Source of the DNA: Ailanthus altissimus
Taxonomy: Eukaryota; Streptophyta; Magnoliopsida; Sapindales; Simaroubaceae
Length of the DNA: 64,000 nt
Assembly (NCBI GenBank): GCA_946807835.1
Contig: OX327686.1
Location: 13,888,001-13,952,000, forward strand
Direction of reading: 5' to 3'
Below are positions 11,441 through 24,356 of the stretch, piece after piece (positions within the stretch are counted from its first letter, which is position 1; each line of letters opens with the position of its first letter). The translations under genes and the position numbers were made by a program. The notes beneath the pieces were generated by a model. That model searched no databases. It saw nothing but the letters and a program-made list of their open reading frames with translations, and had not been told where the DNA came from.

Positions 11441-12311
11441 AAAAAAAGACTCGACCCTTTCCGGAAAGCAAGCATAGGTCTAAGAGGATACATATATAAA
11501 TTGGATAAGTTATAAGAAAAATTGAAGATGAAATAGTGGGACTCTGATTTTCCTGTTCTCTGTCATGTTTCATGGGGTTGGAATTCTTGTATAACTAATA
11601 ATAAAAAGGTGAATGAGTTATGAATATTAACCTAATAAAAATTTTTGAACTTTGATTAGCAAAAAACATGAATACACCACAAAATTAAGAAGTGTAAATT
11701 GCAAATAATTAACGTATATGGATAACTGAACTTTAACAAGTGACCATTATACCAAAAACTTTTGGTTGGGAAGCCAATACAAAATGATTTGACACATGTA
11801 AAGGAGGACAGCATTGATTTGAACATTAGCACCAAGCATATGTTCCATGCTAACCACCTCCCAATTTCTGAGTAAAGGAAGGTGTCTCGAGGGAATATGG
11901 TAACACTATTGACCATTAATAGAAGGCGGACAATTCATTTTGGCAATTGCTCAAGTTTCTTCTCTTTTTGTGCATGTTAATTGAAGTTGGTTGGCTGATT
12001 AAAATCTTACGACCAAACAGACAAGAGGTTAGAAATATTGTGGAGCATGAAATTTGGAAGTGTAACAGGAAGAGGGACACTACGGTCACAAGAATGGAGC
12101 CAAAGAAACCAGGGGAGTCAAGTTCAGGTTAAGGCAATGGCAAAAAGGGCGAGGGGGTAAGTGGGTGAGTGGGTGGGGTCTGATTCCTATTGGTCCAAAA
12201 AGTAAGACAGAGAACGAGAGAAAAAGGAGATGAGATGTTATTACAGAGGTCAGAGTTTTTTTTTACAGACTTATTGTAAAAGCAACAGCAGAGTAATCAG
12301 TAAGGACAGTA

Positions 12312-12312
<1 letters not shown>

Positions 12313-12342
<30 letters not shown>
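12313..12342. repeat. (GGCTCA)5 hexamer repeat
   Basis: Five perfect tandem copies of GGCTCA lie about 560 bp beyond the CTR9 3' end. It is a simple-sequence repeat with no open coding context. Confidence 0.9.
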
Positions 12343-12343
<1 letters not shown>

Positions 12344-13604
12344 AACTGAACGTACACTTTTAACCTCAGTCCTCATTCACCCCCATCTGAGTCACTCTGA
12401 CTCTCTTTTGTCTCTCTGTGATGTCAGTACTCACTCACTCATTCACAACTCCAAAATTATCTGACAGATTCGCCCCTCTCACTTTGAAACAATACATTTC
12501 TCTTTTTATAACTCAAAGAAACTAGTAATGAAGCATCGTCTCTCTTGACAGAGAAGAAAAACAAAAGAAGGGAAACAAGAGTGTGCATAACCACCAATAT
12601 TATGACAGTTCGATTGGACTGGTTTGCTATTTATAGAGAATGGTGTGGTCAGTCATCAGTGAGTGGGTGTTCTGGTTCAGCTCCGTTGAATTAATTATAA
12701 TCTTAAAAGGTTTTTCCATGCCATAATCATGAGCCACAAGTGAATGAGTTTAAGCTTTGCTGCAAAAACACGACTGCTTCTGACTGACCCATCTACTGAA
12801 GAAGAATGGTAAAGATGGTGATAAACCTCCAAATCATTTTAGATTGCCCTTTATATTAAGATTATTGTATAAAAAGTACAACATACAACATCGAAATATA
12901 ATTTATATAACACCACTCTTTGAGGAAACACAATGAGCATCTATAAACAGCGAAGTGATTCCCCAGAGCAAGGCACCTCGTTCATAAAGGAAGCAATATA
13001 GGTGGTTAATTTGCATATTAGCCCTTTCCCCGTCCCTTCCAACTTCTAAATCAGCACCTTCATTCCGCTTTTGATCATCCTCTCTTAGTTCTCCCTCACT
13101 ATCCTGCAGCTCAGCAGTGTTCTCCCTCATAGGGCTGGACCTTGGCTGAGTATCAAATGGCTCATCATCATCTGATTCTGACCAAGCTCGCCTCCGCCGA
13201 GCTGCAGTTGATGAAGGTGCCGCCTTCACCATGACAGATTAGAAATAACATCTTGGCAAGCACTCGCTTGAAAATAATAATATGACCCACTACTAACTTT
13301 GTTTCAACATGTAGTAGACAAAAAAAAAGAAGAAGCTATCATGTGAGAATTCCATGTTAAGTGACTCATGAGTGAACAAAATAGGTACATCTTAAATCAT
13401 ATATGATTCATCGGACATGATAGCAAAAAGTCACTGTATGGAAATTAGGGTGATGAAACAATTTAGGGCAGCATTTTGTTTAACACTACCGCACTAGCCA
13501 AAATTACAAAATAGAATAAAAATGATACAAGTAAAGCATATATTTTACTATGTTAGCCAAAATGTGTCATGATAAATGTGCAACTGAAAAGGTGTAATTA
13601 GGTT

Positions 13605-14166
13605 TCAGAATCAGAAGCCACATGTTATGTCAAAGAAATAATAGGAAGCCAAATATATATTATTATATAAAAGTGGACAAAAAAAAATAAAAAATGAATT
13701 GTATCCGCCGGTTCGGTTCAGTTTGATTTTTTTTAAACAAAAAATCGATTTAATTTTTTTGAGAGAAAAATCGACCGGTCCGGTTTGGTTTTTTTCACAA
13801 AAAAAAATCAAAAAAATTGAAAAAAATTAAACCGAAAATAAAAAACCTATAATTTAAAATAAAAAATTCATAATTTAAAATAAAAAAACGAACTGGACTG
13901 AATCGAAAAAACCAAACTGAAAAAAATTGATTCGATTTTTCTCATTAAAAAAATTGGTTTTGGTTTTATTTTTTTAAAAAATCGAACCGGACCGATTCGG
14001 TTCGGTTTCGTAAAAAATAAGACAGTGCCCACCCCTATCATTATATAGGTGAAACTATATGTCCTATTTGAAAGGTCAATTAGTTATACTTAAAAGGTTA
14101 TCAATCTATTTCCTATTCTATAATATTGATCATAAATATATACAAAATATCATATACATTTCAACA
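13605..14166 (-). repeat. 3' LTR of the copia element, split by a MITE
   Basis: Positions 14038-14166 align with the 5' LTR (shared AGGTGAARCTATATG and CATATACATTTCAACA). The rest of the LTR appears diverged at about 13605-13667, beyond the MITE at 13668-14037. The far edge is approximate, and I could not recognise the second GTAAC target copy there. Confidence 0.65.
13668..14037. mobile_element. hAT-type MITE rich in GGTTCGGTT, nested in copia LTR
   Basis: The right end is TGCCCACCCCTA and the left end TAAAAGTGGACA, a decayed match to the inverse TAGGGGTGGGCA. The interior is made of CGGTTCGGTT-like and CCGAACCGAACCG-like stretches with A/T runs, so the two halves are inverted to each other. 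Flanking 8-mers TTATTATA (13660-13667) and TCATTATA (14038-14045) differ by one transition and fit a hAT-style 8-bp duplication. It is the same family as 29280-29719. Confidence 0.8.
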
Positions 14167-17100
14167 CTCCCCTGGAACATATAAATCATATGTGTAAAGC
14201 TTGTTACAAATAAAATCAATTCGAGGACTCCTGAGAGATTTAATGACAATGTCCGCTAGCTGATTGTTTGAGTAAACATGACTTGTGGAATTACAGCCAG
14301 ACAAAATCTTCTCTCGAATAAAGTGACAATAAATTTCGATATACTTAGTCATTTCATGAAATACCGAGTTGGATGAAATGTGAAGTGCAGTTTGATTATC
14401 ATAAAATAGCTTCATTTGTGATATATTTGCAAATTTTAGTTCTTGAATAAATTGTTTCAACCATATAAGGTCACACGTTGCTAAGGCCACGGCACGATAT
14501 TTTATTTCTATGGTTGACCTGGCAACAACTTCTTGCTTCTTACTTTTTCATGATACAAGGTTTCCTCCAATAAGAACACAATACCCAGTAGTAGAACGTC
14601 TATCTGATGGAGAACCTGCCTAATCAGCATATGAATATCCGACTACTTGTGTATGACTCTTATTCTCATATAGCAAACATTTTCCTAGTACACCTTTGAT
14701 ATACCGTAAGATTAGGATAACTGCATCCCAATGACTATCACATGAAGACTATAGAAACTGACTGATAACACTGACTGAATAAAAAATATCAGGCCGTGTG
14801 ATAATGAGATAATTAAGCTTACCAACTAGTCTCTGATATCTTCCAGGATCTGCAAGAGACTCTCCATGTTCAGGTAAAAGTTTAATATTAGGATTCATAG
14901 GAGAATCTATAGGTCTGCAGTGACATCCCTATTTCCTCTAGAATATCCAGCGTATATTTTCTTTGAGACAATAATTCCAGACTTAAATTGAGTAACCTCT
15001 ATACTAAGAAAATATATGAGTAATCCCAAATCTTTAGTCTAAAAATATCAGAACAAGTGATTCTTTAATTGTTTAATACCGTCTAGATCATCTTCTGTAA
15101 TGACAATATTATCAACATAGACTACCAGATATATATATTGACTCTGTGGTGTATGTCGATAGAAAACAGAATAATCTGACTCACTTCGAATCATGCCAAA
15201 CTCCTAGATAACAGTACTAAAACGGTCAAACCAGGCACGAGGAGATTGTTCAAAACCATACAAGAAGCGACGAAGTTTACACACCAAACCAGGCTCTTCC
15301 TGAGCAACAAATCCAAGTGGTTGCTCTATATATATTTCTTCTTGAAGCTCACTATAAAGAAAAGCATTTTTGATATTGAGTTAGTGCAAAGGTCATTGAC
15401 GAATAACAGCCATAGACAAGAACAATTGAACAGATGACATTTTAGCTACAGAAGAGAAAGTCTCATAATAATCCTGCCCATAAGTCTGAATGTACCATTT
15501 TACAACCAACTGAGCTTTCAATTTGTCCACCTGACCATTAGGTCCAACCTTGACGGTGTACACCTATTGACAACCAACTGTCGAGTGTCCTGGTGGTAAC
15601 TGAACCAATTCTCATATACCATTAATATGCAAAGTAGCCATTTTCTCAATCATTGCTTGATGCCAATCAGGGTGTGAAAGAGCCTTACGAAGTGTTTTAG
15701 GAATAGAGACAGAAGTTAATGCAGACACAAATGTATAATATAGGGAAGATAATCGATGATAACTAAGAAAGTTGTACATAAAATGAGGGTTGCGAGTGGA
15801 ACGTATACCTTTACGAACAACAATTGAAAATTAGTCAGCAGGTGGCAGGACCTCAGTAGGAAAGGAATCTGAAGCAGGAAGTGAGTCAACGAGAACCTCA
15901 AAAGCTTCAAGAGCAGTATCACTGTTAGCACCTGTAGAATCAAAAGAAGCAAGACTATCATGAGCCAGAAAGGAAAAATCTTCGGTGGGAGGATCATGCT
16001 GTGGGACATGAATAGGTTTAATGTTTAACTCAGGAAGAGGAATAATGTAAGGAACTGGAAGAGCCTCTGTGATTGACATATTTTCGGAAGCAAAGGAAGA
16101 AAAGAAAAATGAAGACTCAAAAAATGTGACATCAGCAGAAATGAAATGACATCGGGTGTCAGGAGAATAACATCTATATCATTTTTGAAGACGTGAGTAA
16201 CTAAGAAAAATACATTTCACAAATTGAGCAGATAATTTATCTTGACCAAGAGAGAAGACATGTACAAAATATGTGCAGCCAAAGGCAAGCGACGTAAGAG
16301 AAAATAATGGTTGATCAAGATACATAATAAAATGAGAGACTTGATGTTGTAACACAGAGAAGGGCATTCGATTTATCAAAAAATAAACAGTAAGAACAAC
16401 ATCCGCCCAAAAACGGAGAGAAACATTATTATGTATAAGTAAAGTGCGAACAGTTTCAATGAGATGTCTGTTTTTACGCTCGACAAACTCCATTTTTTTG
16501 GTGAAGTATAGACACAAGAAGACTGATGTTAGATGCCTTAGAAAGACATGAATTTAGTAAAAGGAGCAGAAAAATATTCACGTGCATTATCACTACGTAA
16601 TATACGAATAGTAGTAGAGAATTATGTCTTAATTTCAACACAAAAGGATTCAAAGATGAAAAATAATTTAAAGCGATCTTTCATTAAAAATAACCAAGTG
16701 CAATGCGAATAATCATCAATAAACGTAATAAAGTATTTAAAACCTAAAACAGAAGAGAATCGATTCAGACCTCAAACATCTGAATGAATTAATTCAAAAA
16801 GAGATGCAACTCGATTATTGACACGCTTTGAAAATGATCTACGAAAATATTTTTCAAATTGATAAGACTGACAATTGAAAGACGATAGACTAGAGAGACC
16901 TGAAACCATTTTTCGAAGCTTTAACAGATTTGGATGTCCCAAACAATTATGAAGAAGTGCTAGTGATTCAATGACAGTGCATGCAACAGATGGTTGAGGA
17001 ATGCTCAGATGATAAAACTCTTGCGACTCACGATTTACGCCAATCATCTTTCCCGTACTGCGATCCTGTATAAGAACAAAGTCATTAACAAAAGTGATTG

Positions 17101-18203
17101 CACAGTTTAAAGAGCGAGTGAGTTTACTGACAGAGATAAAATTAAAAGGATAATGTAGTATATAAAAAACAGATTCTAAAGGTAAGGAAGGAAGAGGATT
17201 TGCTCGACTAATACTTGAGCAGTAGTTGTGGACCCATTAGCTAAGGTGACGGATGGCAATAACCTAGATGTAGAAGTATGAAAAAGTAATTGAACATTAC
17301 CAGAAATGTGATCAGAGGCACTAGAATCAAGGACACAGGGTCTTAAAGAAGCGGATAGGGTAAAGTAAGCGACCAAATTACCAATATGTGCAATGGAAGA
17401 GGTAGACTACTTAGCCGCTTTGTATTTAAAGTATTCTTTATAGTCGACACCGGTGAGAGTCACGAATGGAGGTTGCTTGTCTATTTTAGAACTCTCAGTA
17501 GTCATATTGACTTACAAATTGTAGAGAAGGAAGGAGAAAACAATTGACAACCAAAAGAAATTTTCCAGTAACACATTGGCAGTTTTCAGCGATGGTAACG
17601 GCTGTCGACGACAGAAAGTGACACGGTGGTAGGTATTTAGTTCATCGGTGTCGTCTGAAGCTATTGGTGTCGGTGGTGAGGACTTACGCGTGATGGAGGA
17701 AGAGATAGACAATCACGTGACAACGACAAAAAGGTGGCACGTGTGGGCGCGTTCGACCGTTGATGAATGCACGACTGCTACAGGCTTAGTCATCGACCTT
17801 GTTTGAGTTCATCGAAAGGATGATCGCCAAAGAAAAGTCACTAGAGAGGGAGAGATCGAAAATTGGCTGAAAATATAAGTGGCGCATAAAGACACGTATG
17901 GTGGCCAATGACTACTGGGCTGTCATAGAAGTGATCGTCGGCGTTGTCTGAAGGCAGGGATACCGACAGTGAGAGTCCATGTGCGCCAAAAAATTAGTGC
18001 AGATTCCAATGGGTGGCGCATGGTGGCACGTCCGGCGGGGTTCAACGCTTGTCTTCTTAGAGTTTCGTTGGCAAGGTATTGGTGATCTCAAAGCTGAGGA
18101 CATGACCACAAAAAAAAAAAAAAGCATGGTGGCCGAAAAAAGAACAGACGACTTCGCCGAAAGAATTAGGGATAGAAAAGAGCACAATAACTTTGATACC
18201 ATA

Positions 18204-18384
18204 TGAAGAAATGGAGAAAGAAGAATACTTGTCCATTGATAATAAGAAAAATACATCATTATATAGGTGAAGCTATATGTACTATTTAAAATGTCAATTA
18301 GTCCTATTTGAAAGATTATCAATCTATTTCCTATTTTATGATATTGACCATAAATATATACAAAATATCATATACATTTCAACA
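18204..18384 (-). repeat. 5' LTR of the copia element (181 bp)
   Basis: On the minus strand it starts TGTTGAAATGTATATG and ends in CTTCA, two bases before the tRNA-Met-like primer site. Its outer edge is 5 bp from the last base of the upstream CTR9 exon (18390). The intervening GTAAC (18389-18385) is both the splice donor and the place where a 5-bp target duplication should be. Confidence 0.82.
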
Positions 18385-18919
18385 GTTACCATCTCATTCT
18401 CCACATCAGAATCTTCAAGCCCAGCTGCTGCAAGAAGATCATGAGCATTTTCTTCCTCGTCATCTTCATGATCATTCAGTTGCTGTGTGGGCTCCCTATA
18501 ATTCATGTTAGCATCTTCATCATCTGGTTCTTTCTGATAATCCATCATGTCAGCTTCTGCTTCCTCTGTCTCAGAACATGATCTTGAAGTCTTGTCTTTC
18601 TTCCTATTTCGGCCTTTTCTCATCTTCTCACCATGTCCAGCCTCATCATCATCATTGTCAGACCTTTCCTGACGCTTAGATGCAGGTGCACTACTCCTCC
18701 ATTGCTCCTAGAGATGCCAAAATGTGGAAAGCTGAGAAACCAAAAGATTTTGGAAAGTGCAAAAAATTTCACCCAGTTGTTCTCCAAAGCAGCTCAAATA
18801 AAATCCTATGTTGAACATATCTGATATTTACATTGCTTGTCAGGCACATTAGAGTAACTAGAATCTGCCGACGAATAAAAGTGCATAAAGGATTCAGATA
18901 GTAAAGCCTAGAATCCTTG

Positions 18920-18975
18920 AGCATGATAAGAAACCGCTACAAAGTTCAATTATCTTCACGGTTTCTTATCATGCT
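18920..18975. repeat. Perfect 17-bp inverted repeat in CTR9 intron
   Basis: AGCATGATAAGAAACCG (18920-18936) is exactly repeated in inverse at 18959-18975, with a 22-base loop. It sits in the intron between exons 19328-19258 and 18707-18390. It could form a hairpin in either transcript. No further extension or target duplication is obvious. Confidence 0.85.
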
Positions 18976-20334
18976 ACAAATGACTTAGACTCCCTATATT
19001 CAATATAGCAGATAGTTTCACCCCCTTCTGACAAAGCTCATTATTGGAATATTGACATCTATTGCACCGGAGAAATAAAATGAACCAACAAAAAGATATT
19101 TAGTCATCAACTCCTCTATACCTGTACAACTACCATATTATGAGTATTAGGGAGAGACGGTGAACACAAATCATAGACAGGTGAATCAGAAATACTTCTA
19201 GATTACTGGTTACTAACAAACTTGAAGTCTATTCTGCTAAAGGAAAAAAATCCTTACCTTACATGCTGAAAATGTTCCTCCTGTTGCCTTAACTGTTTTT
19301 GCCCTTCCTCTTGTTTTCTTTTCTCCAACTGTTTCACCAAGAAATCAGAGTAAGAATTTGAATAGTAAATAAGTGTATTCAATCATACAAAACTATAAAT
19401 GTAAAAGACATAAAGCACTTTTACAACACAGACCAGATATTTCTTTTGTTCTTCAGCTTTACGACGGGCTTCCTCAGCCAACGCAACCTGATGGGCAGCT
19501 TCTCTTCTCTGCTGGTTCTGCTGCTCCTCACGCTCAGCTGCTTCACAGTGAACTTTTGCAGCATCAAGCAAGTGCTTGCAATACCCGACATGAGTGTTAA
19601 TTTTCTTCTCATCAAACCCACGAAGTTGAAGGCTGGAAGCAGCACACAACTGACTAAGTATACAAACAGCATTCTCTAACTCTGCAACTGTTGAACGCAC
19701 CTAGAGAATCATCATAATCAATTGACAATGAGACAACACAAAGAAAAAGAATATCTAACTAATACTCAATGAACTCAATTTTTGATTTAAAATTATAACA
19801 TATTTAAAATTCAATCACTTAATTGATCATCAACTGATTCATACTCCTTTTTGCTGATTAAGTGATCATGTGCTTATAAACTCTAGTCAGTATCAAACTT
19901 GTACAAAATCTAGTGCTACTTGAAAGACAACTGCTTTTTTGGGCTTCAATTTCTAAGGAGTTCGAAGATACCCCTTTTTATCATTCATTAATTGGGAGAC
20001 AGTCTTGGGAATCTAATTGTATTAAGTTTGGTAAATTGCATAAAGAGGTGAGTGGTCTACTTTGGGATTCAAATCAGTTTTTTGGGTGCTCTCCAATGTT
20101 TGTGTATAGCTTTCCCCAGTATTTTCCTTTTTTGTGGACACCTGGTCTATGGCACTCCAGTCATACTTTTCACATTTTTATATAATCATCCTTAGTTTCT
20201 TATTTTAAAAAAAATGTAAAAGAAGATTTATCTAATTCATAAGCTATGGACTTGAAAGCCACAAATAGAAGGAAGTAACAGGCCAATGGAAACATTATGA
20301 CACAAATGGAGCAAAAGAGGTGTTAATAAAAAAC

Positions 20335-20559
20335 CTCATCTGCTGTCCTCTTTGTCTTTTGTAGTGTGGACGCTGAAAACTTTTGCATTGCAACACCTGC
20401 ATCAAACCATAATGTTTAATTTGAAGGCGGCAAGTGGATGACTTGCAGTAATGCTTTCTTGCAGTCTTGCCATTGTTCAGCTTCATAATGACTACGGGCC
20501 AAGTAGAGAAGACTTTGTGCATCTGTATTATAATAGAACTTCTGCAGGCAATTTTGATA
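20335..20559 (-). pseudogene. CTR9 exon with premature TAA
   Basis: The frame reads YQNCLQKFYYNTDAQ and goes on through HYEAEQWQDCKKALL. TAA at 20416-20418 takes the place of the Tyr in the PSNYT-like motif. The rest (FDAGVAMQKFSASTLQ) is in frame to the donor at 20334. Confidence 0.86.
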
Positions 20560-20835
20560 CTGTCAGGTAACAGATGTTATAAACACATTATGCACACATA
20601 CAATAACGAATAGAAATCAAAGCAAAATATATGATAGAAAACAAAATGAGATTCCCTACCATTTTCACAGCCAAAGAAAAATTTCCTTGAGCGAAATAAA
20701 CATGTGCTAAATTTATCCAAACATCTGGCATCTGGACAAAGACACTTCCACTTGCAACTTCTTGAACCTATGATGATTAAAACTTGTAATTTTATATTAA
20801 TGACACCTGAGACCAAGAGAAATAATTATGCTTAC

Positions 20836-20937
20836 CTGTGTAAAAAGATCTTTTGAAACATCAAAGTGATGTTTTTCTGCTAAGACCACTCAGGCACTGT
20901 TGGCAGCCTAGAGATTAGATTTATGCTGGACAAGAAC
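20836..20937 (-). pseudogene. CTR9 exon with TAG and TGA
   Basis: The frame reads VLVQHKSNL, TAG (20908-20910), AANSA, TGA (20890-20892), VVLAEKHHFDVSKDLFTQ. Both flanking splice sites look normal. Two stops within seven codons show that the locus is not under coding constraint. Confidence 0.88.
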
Positions 20938-21888
20938 CTGTAAGTGTGAAGGCATAAGAATCTTATATAAGTAGATAATCAAGCGCATCCATGCATCATG
21001 AAAAATTATAAAACAGAAACAGGAAAAATCTGAAGAGAAAGCCTAGGGGATGGTAATTGGAAAATATAGCTGGATGGAGAAAACCAAGATAGTCTATTGA
21101 TGCAAAACCAAAGCTAAAAAGTGTTTAGATCAAATAGTATCTAATAGAATACCAATGTTTTCCGTTTCTTCTATTCTGTTGTGACTACTATCAATCTTTC
21201 TAGTTAAAGTATTAAATTGAGATAACATAAGATGAAAAATCAAAGTTAGATCCAACTTGATCTGAGGAAGTCAACTAAAAGGAAAGGAAGAAAAAATGCA
21301 GTTTCGAAGCTTCAAGTAATTGAAGCCAACATTACTCATTTTTTATTTCTTCCTCATTGGTCATTTCTCTGTAATATATCGTGATTTCGGACTTCCTCAT
21401 CTTGAAGGAGAAGGATACAGCTGTGGATCTGAGATGGGAAACCTCAATCTTTGTGCAGTTTATATATATACTGCATTCTTACGCATGTTTTTTTGTGTTA
21501 CCCACCTTTTACAAGTTCTCAGCTTAATTCACCCATTTGAAATATCTTATGATAAATATTCCTTTATCTTATTAGAACCACAACAGAGACTAACCACATT
21601 TCAGTCATACAATGACAACAACTGAACTCTGGAACTATAACTGGATCAAGAAAAGGGCCAGAATGAAAGAGTGTTAATAAAATCTGTAAGCACTTATTAA
21701 TCCTTAAAAATGCTCTAGCAGCACAAGAAAGAAGTTGATGAAATAAAGAAAAACACTGAGAAAGGGAAAAGGAGAGAAAAAATATATCATACTCTTGTGT
21801 AGAGTTCCTTTGCTTTTTCCAAATGGGTTGCTTCCAACTTAGAGGCTCTTTTTTCATTGCGAAGTAGAGCAAAGTAGTTCCAGTTCCC

Positions 21889-22081
21889 CTTACCATGCAA
21901 ACCAAGCATATGAGATAGGTGTAAAGCTATAGTATAATGAAAAGAACATTAAAGAACTAAATTTTCCATTGTGTTAATGAATTGTATATAAGTAGAAGAG
22001 ACTAGAAAGTGCTAAACAACATAAACAGATTCTTCTGAGTTCTGACTAACATCAAACAAGTACCCAAAAAATTGCACAAAC
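21889..22081 (-). pseudogene. Missing central exons of CTR9
   Basis: The exon ending at 22082 stops at DKEEFE, and the next recognisable exon (21888-21793) starts at GNWNYFALLRNEKR. In known plant CTR9 the segment between these points is roughly 150 residues or more. The 193 bases here cannot hold it and show no coding resemblance. An internal deletion of several exons is the simplest reading. Confidence 0.8.
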
Positions 22082-23396
22082 CTCAAACTCTTCCTTATCA
22101 AAAAATAGAACTCCAACATTGTTGAGTACTTCTATTGGTACTTCTTGACCTGCCTTTTTCATAAGACTGTGTGCCTGTAAAAATAAGCCATGCTATCCAG
22201 AATTATGGATATCAAAGTTTTGGAGAGAGATTCTAGTACATATCAAAATTGGAAAGCAGAAATGAGTAAATAATAGGAAGGGCTTACTGTTTTAAAGGCA
22301 TCAAGAGCAGCACCACTGTCAGAAGAAATTAACAGTTCTCCTAGATCAATAAATGCCTGCATATTTCATAAATTTCTTTTAGGAAAAAAAGTATGCAAAA
22401 CAACAGAGGCAGCATTAGCTTATGTATATATGATAAACAATTATTCTTAGATAAGACACGGTAAATTTAACTAGCCCTTGTGTTATTATTTCAATTTAAT
22501 ACAATTCTGTTTCGTAACAAAAACAAAATAAACAATCAATATACTTGAAAGTCAGCATCTCAGGTGATATTGAGTTATGTCCATCCTTTGTGTTATCTGG
22601 ATAGGAAGATTGGGAAAAGGAAAATATTCATGTACACCTCACCAAACAATATTAAATAATTCTGACAATATTAAATAACTCAATAACATCCTAGCCCAAA
22701 AACAAGGTTCTGCCAAGATATAACAAGAAATGAACAGAATAGTAAGGTCAAGGTTGCACATGAATATTAGCTTCTAACAAGTTAAATTTTACAGCTCCAG
22801 AATAGAGAATGCTTCTCCGTAGTGTAATGGTCTTCAGTTTTTCGTGAGGTTTGAATTAAGACCTACCCTAATTCAACCTATTCCTTTATGACTTGACTTC
22901 CGGCCCAAACGCACATTGAATATCTCAGGCTTCACCTAAATTCATTGAACTGGAAGATAGGAAGGTTTCATTATCATGTTTTGCAGATATAATATGAAGA
23001 TGACAGCAAAGCTTGTTCCTTTAAAGGGCATTATAACAGCATTCATTCCTAAAAGGCATTAGGACTTAACATCATGATGCATCAATGCAATCCTGCTTTG
23101 GTGCAGATAATACAGAGATCACTGCAAATCAGCTCTCTTGTTACGCATAAGTCCAAACCAAGCTATCTTAGATGCAAACAAAAAAAGAAATGAAGATAGG
23201 ACAGACTTTTATGTGATATGTGCAGTACCATACAATCCTTCATTAAAAGATATATCTTCAAGGGCCTCAATAGAAGGATATGAATCCAAGTCAAAATCAA
23301 AACATATCAAAACTGCTGGGACAATCAAACAACGTGATAAATGACCTGAGCATCGCATGGATCATTTTTTGCAGCCTTTCTCATAAATTCCTGTGC

Positions 23397-23399
23397 CTA
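23397..23399 (-). pseudogene. Premature TAG in CTR9 exon 11
   Basis: The exon 23438-23346 reads ALGHIYVQLGQIE, then TAG, then AQEFMRKAAKNDP. A single A-to-T change from a Lys codon (AAG) would explain it. Confidence 0.88.
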
Positions 23400-24353
23400 C
23401 TCAATCTGCCCAAGCTGAACATATATGTGCCCAAGAGCCTATAGGACAAGAGGAAATCGATCAACCAAAATAAAAAGGACAGTTCAAAAATTAAAACAGG
23501 TTTGTGTTCAAAAATGGCAATACTCTTTCATCATAACTCACCTTTAATGTCTCACAATTATCAGGGTAAACCTCCAAAACTTTTTCAAAGTTGGTGAGTG
23601 CACTTCTAAAATCTCCCAGCTTCAGTTGTACTTGTCCCAGATCTGTGCTAAGAACCAAGCATATATTACAGGGGATACCAAGTGCAAAACAACAAATGAT
23701 GAAACCTACGTTATGACAGGATCATTGTACATGAATTCATACCATTAAAATGAACAATATCATAATAAAGACCTAGGTAACATCATGCACGTTAGTGCAC
23801 AATTAAAAACCCTTTATTATTTTCTTTCTCATAAGTAAAATAAATTTTTTTGAAACAGTTAAATGATAAAATATAAAATCAAACTCATTGTTGTCATATG
23901 AGCCAAAACCCCACTAGCATTTCCTTGGAAGAAAACTCAAAAGATTTCATCACAGACAGCAAATCAATCCTAGCAATGTTAAACCTAGATAGAAAACTGA
24001 AAAGAAGCCCATAGAAGAGTGTAATGAATAAGAGGTAAAATCTTATATTACAAACTAAATGTAGAGCAAATTATCGTGCATGCTTTTAGTTTTATTAAAA
24101 ATTTTATGTTATAGGCATTTAACGGGTGTCATCCTTAACCACAAGAAAGGAGAAGGCAATGGTTGGGAGTGGTGGTTTTAAGATAATTTCTCCTTTTTCA
24201 GGGACAATTAATTAAAGTTTAGTCATATAGTACAGCTACTGGGCCATTAATAGTGATAAAAATTCAAAATCCATATAGGAATGCAAATGGTTACCGACCA
24301 TAATAAGGAAATATAAATTCATGGGGCTTATAGATTTCTTTCACAGATGCCAT

Positions 24354-24356
24354 CTA
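24354..24356 (-). pseudogene. Premature TAG in CTR9 exon 9
   Basis: The exon 24383-24299 reads GDYEKAGLY, then TAG, then MASVKEIYKPHEF. The stop replaces the second Tyr of the family motif. The rest of the exon stays in frame. Confidence 0.88.

Larger units (their letters stand above)
10456..12902. other. Intergenic region between convergent GRF and CTR9 loci
   Basis: This contains the GRF 3' untranslated region, then non-coding AT-rich sequence, then the downstream side of the CTR9 pseudogene. No gene is visible. Positions 11160-11450 look like a dispersed-repeat remnant and include a three-copy tandem repeat. A hexamer repeat is at 12313-12342. Short ORFs here have no recognisable product. 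Confidence 0.6.
13605..18384 (-). mobile_element. Ty1-copia retrotransposon, decayed, in CTR9 last intron
   Basis: Domain order on the minus strand is that of Ty1-copia. Protease is about 17376-17176 (LDSSASDHISG, beginning of the family's D-S-G/A triad). The GAG-pre-integrase histidine/cysteine region is 17047-16772. The integrase C-terminal core is 16517-16179 (FVERKNRHLIETVRTLL, with the catalytic Glu in ERKN). RT is about 15560-14900 and RNase H 14490-14161 (KLFYDNQTALHISSN, KYIEIYCHFIREKI). The RT active-site box reads YVDN instead of YVDD (Asn codon 15108-15110). Gag is largely missing: only about 800 bp separate the protease from the 5' LTR. Frames are broken throughout. A primer site like initiator tRNA-Met (TGGTATCAAAG) is at 18191-18201, and a polypurine tract (TCCAGGGGAG) at 14167-14176. 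Confidence 0.88.

Noticed and set aside
17979..18206. 75-codon + strand ORF next to the copia 5' LTR
   Set aside because: It is antisense to the leader of the copia element, which explains the sequence better.
22811..22870. tRNA-gene-like segment (AGTGTAATGG then GGTTTGAATT)
   Set aside because: Box A and box B are only about 18 bases apart instead of some 30 or more, and no cloverleaf can be drawn. At most a very decayed SINE.
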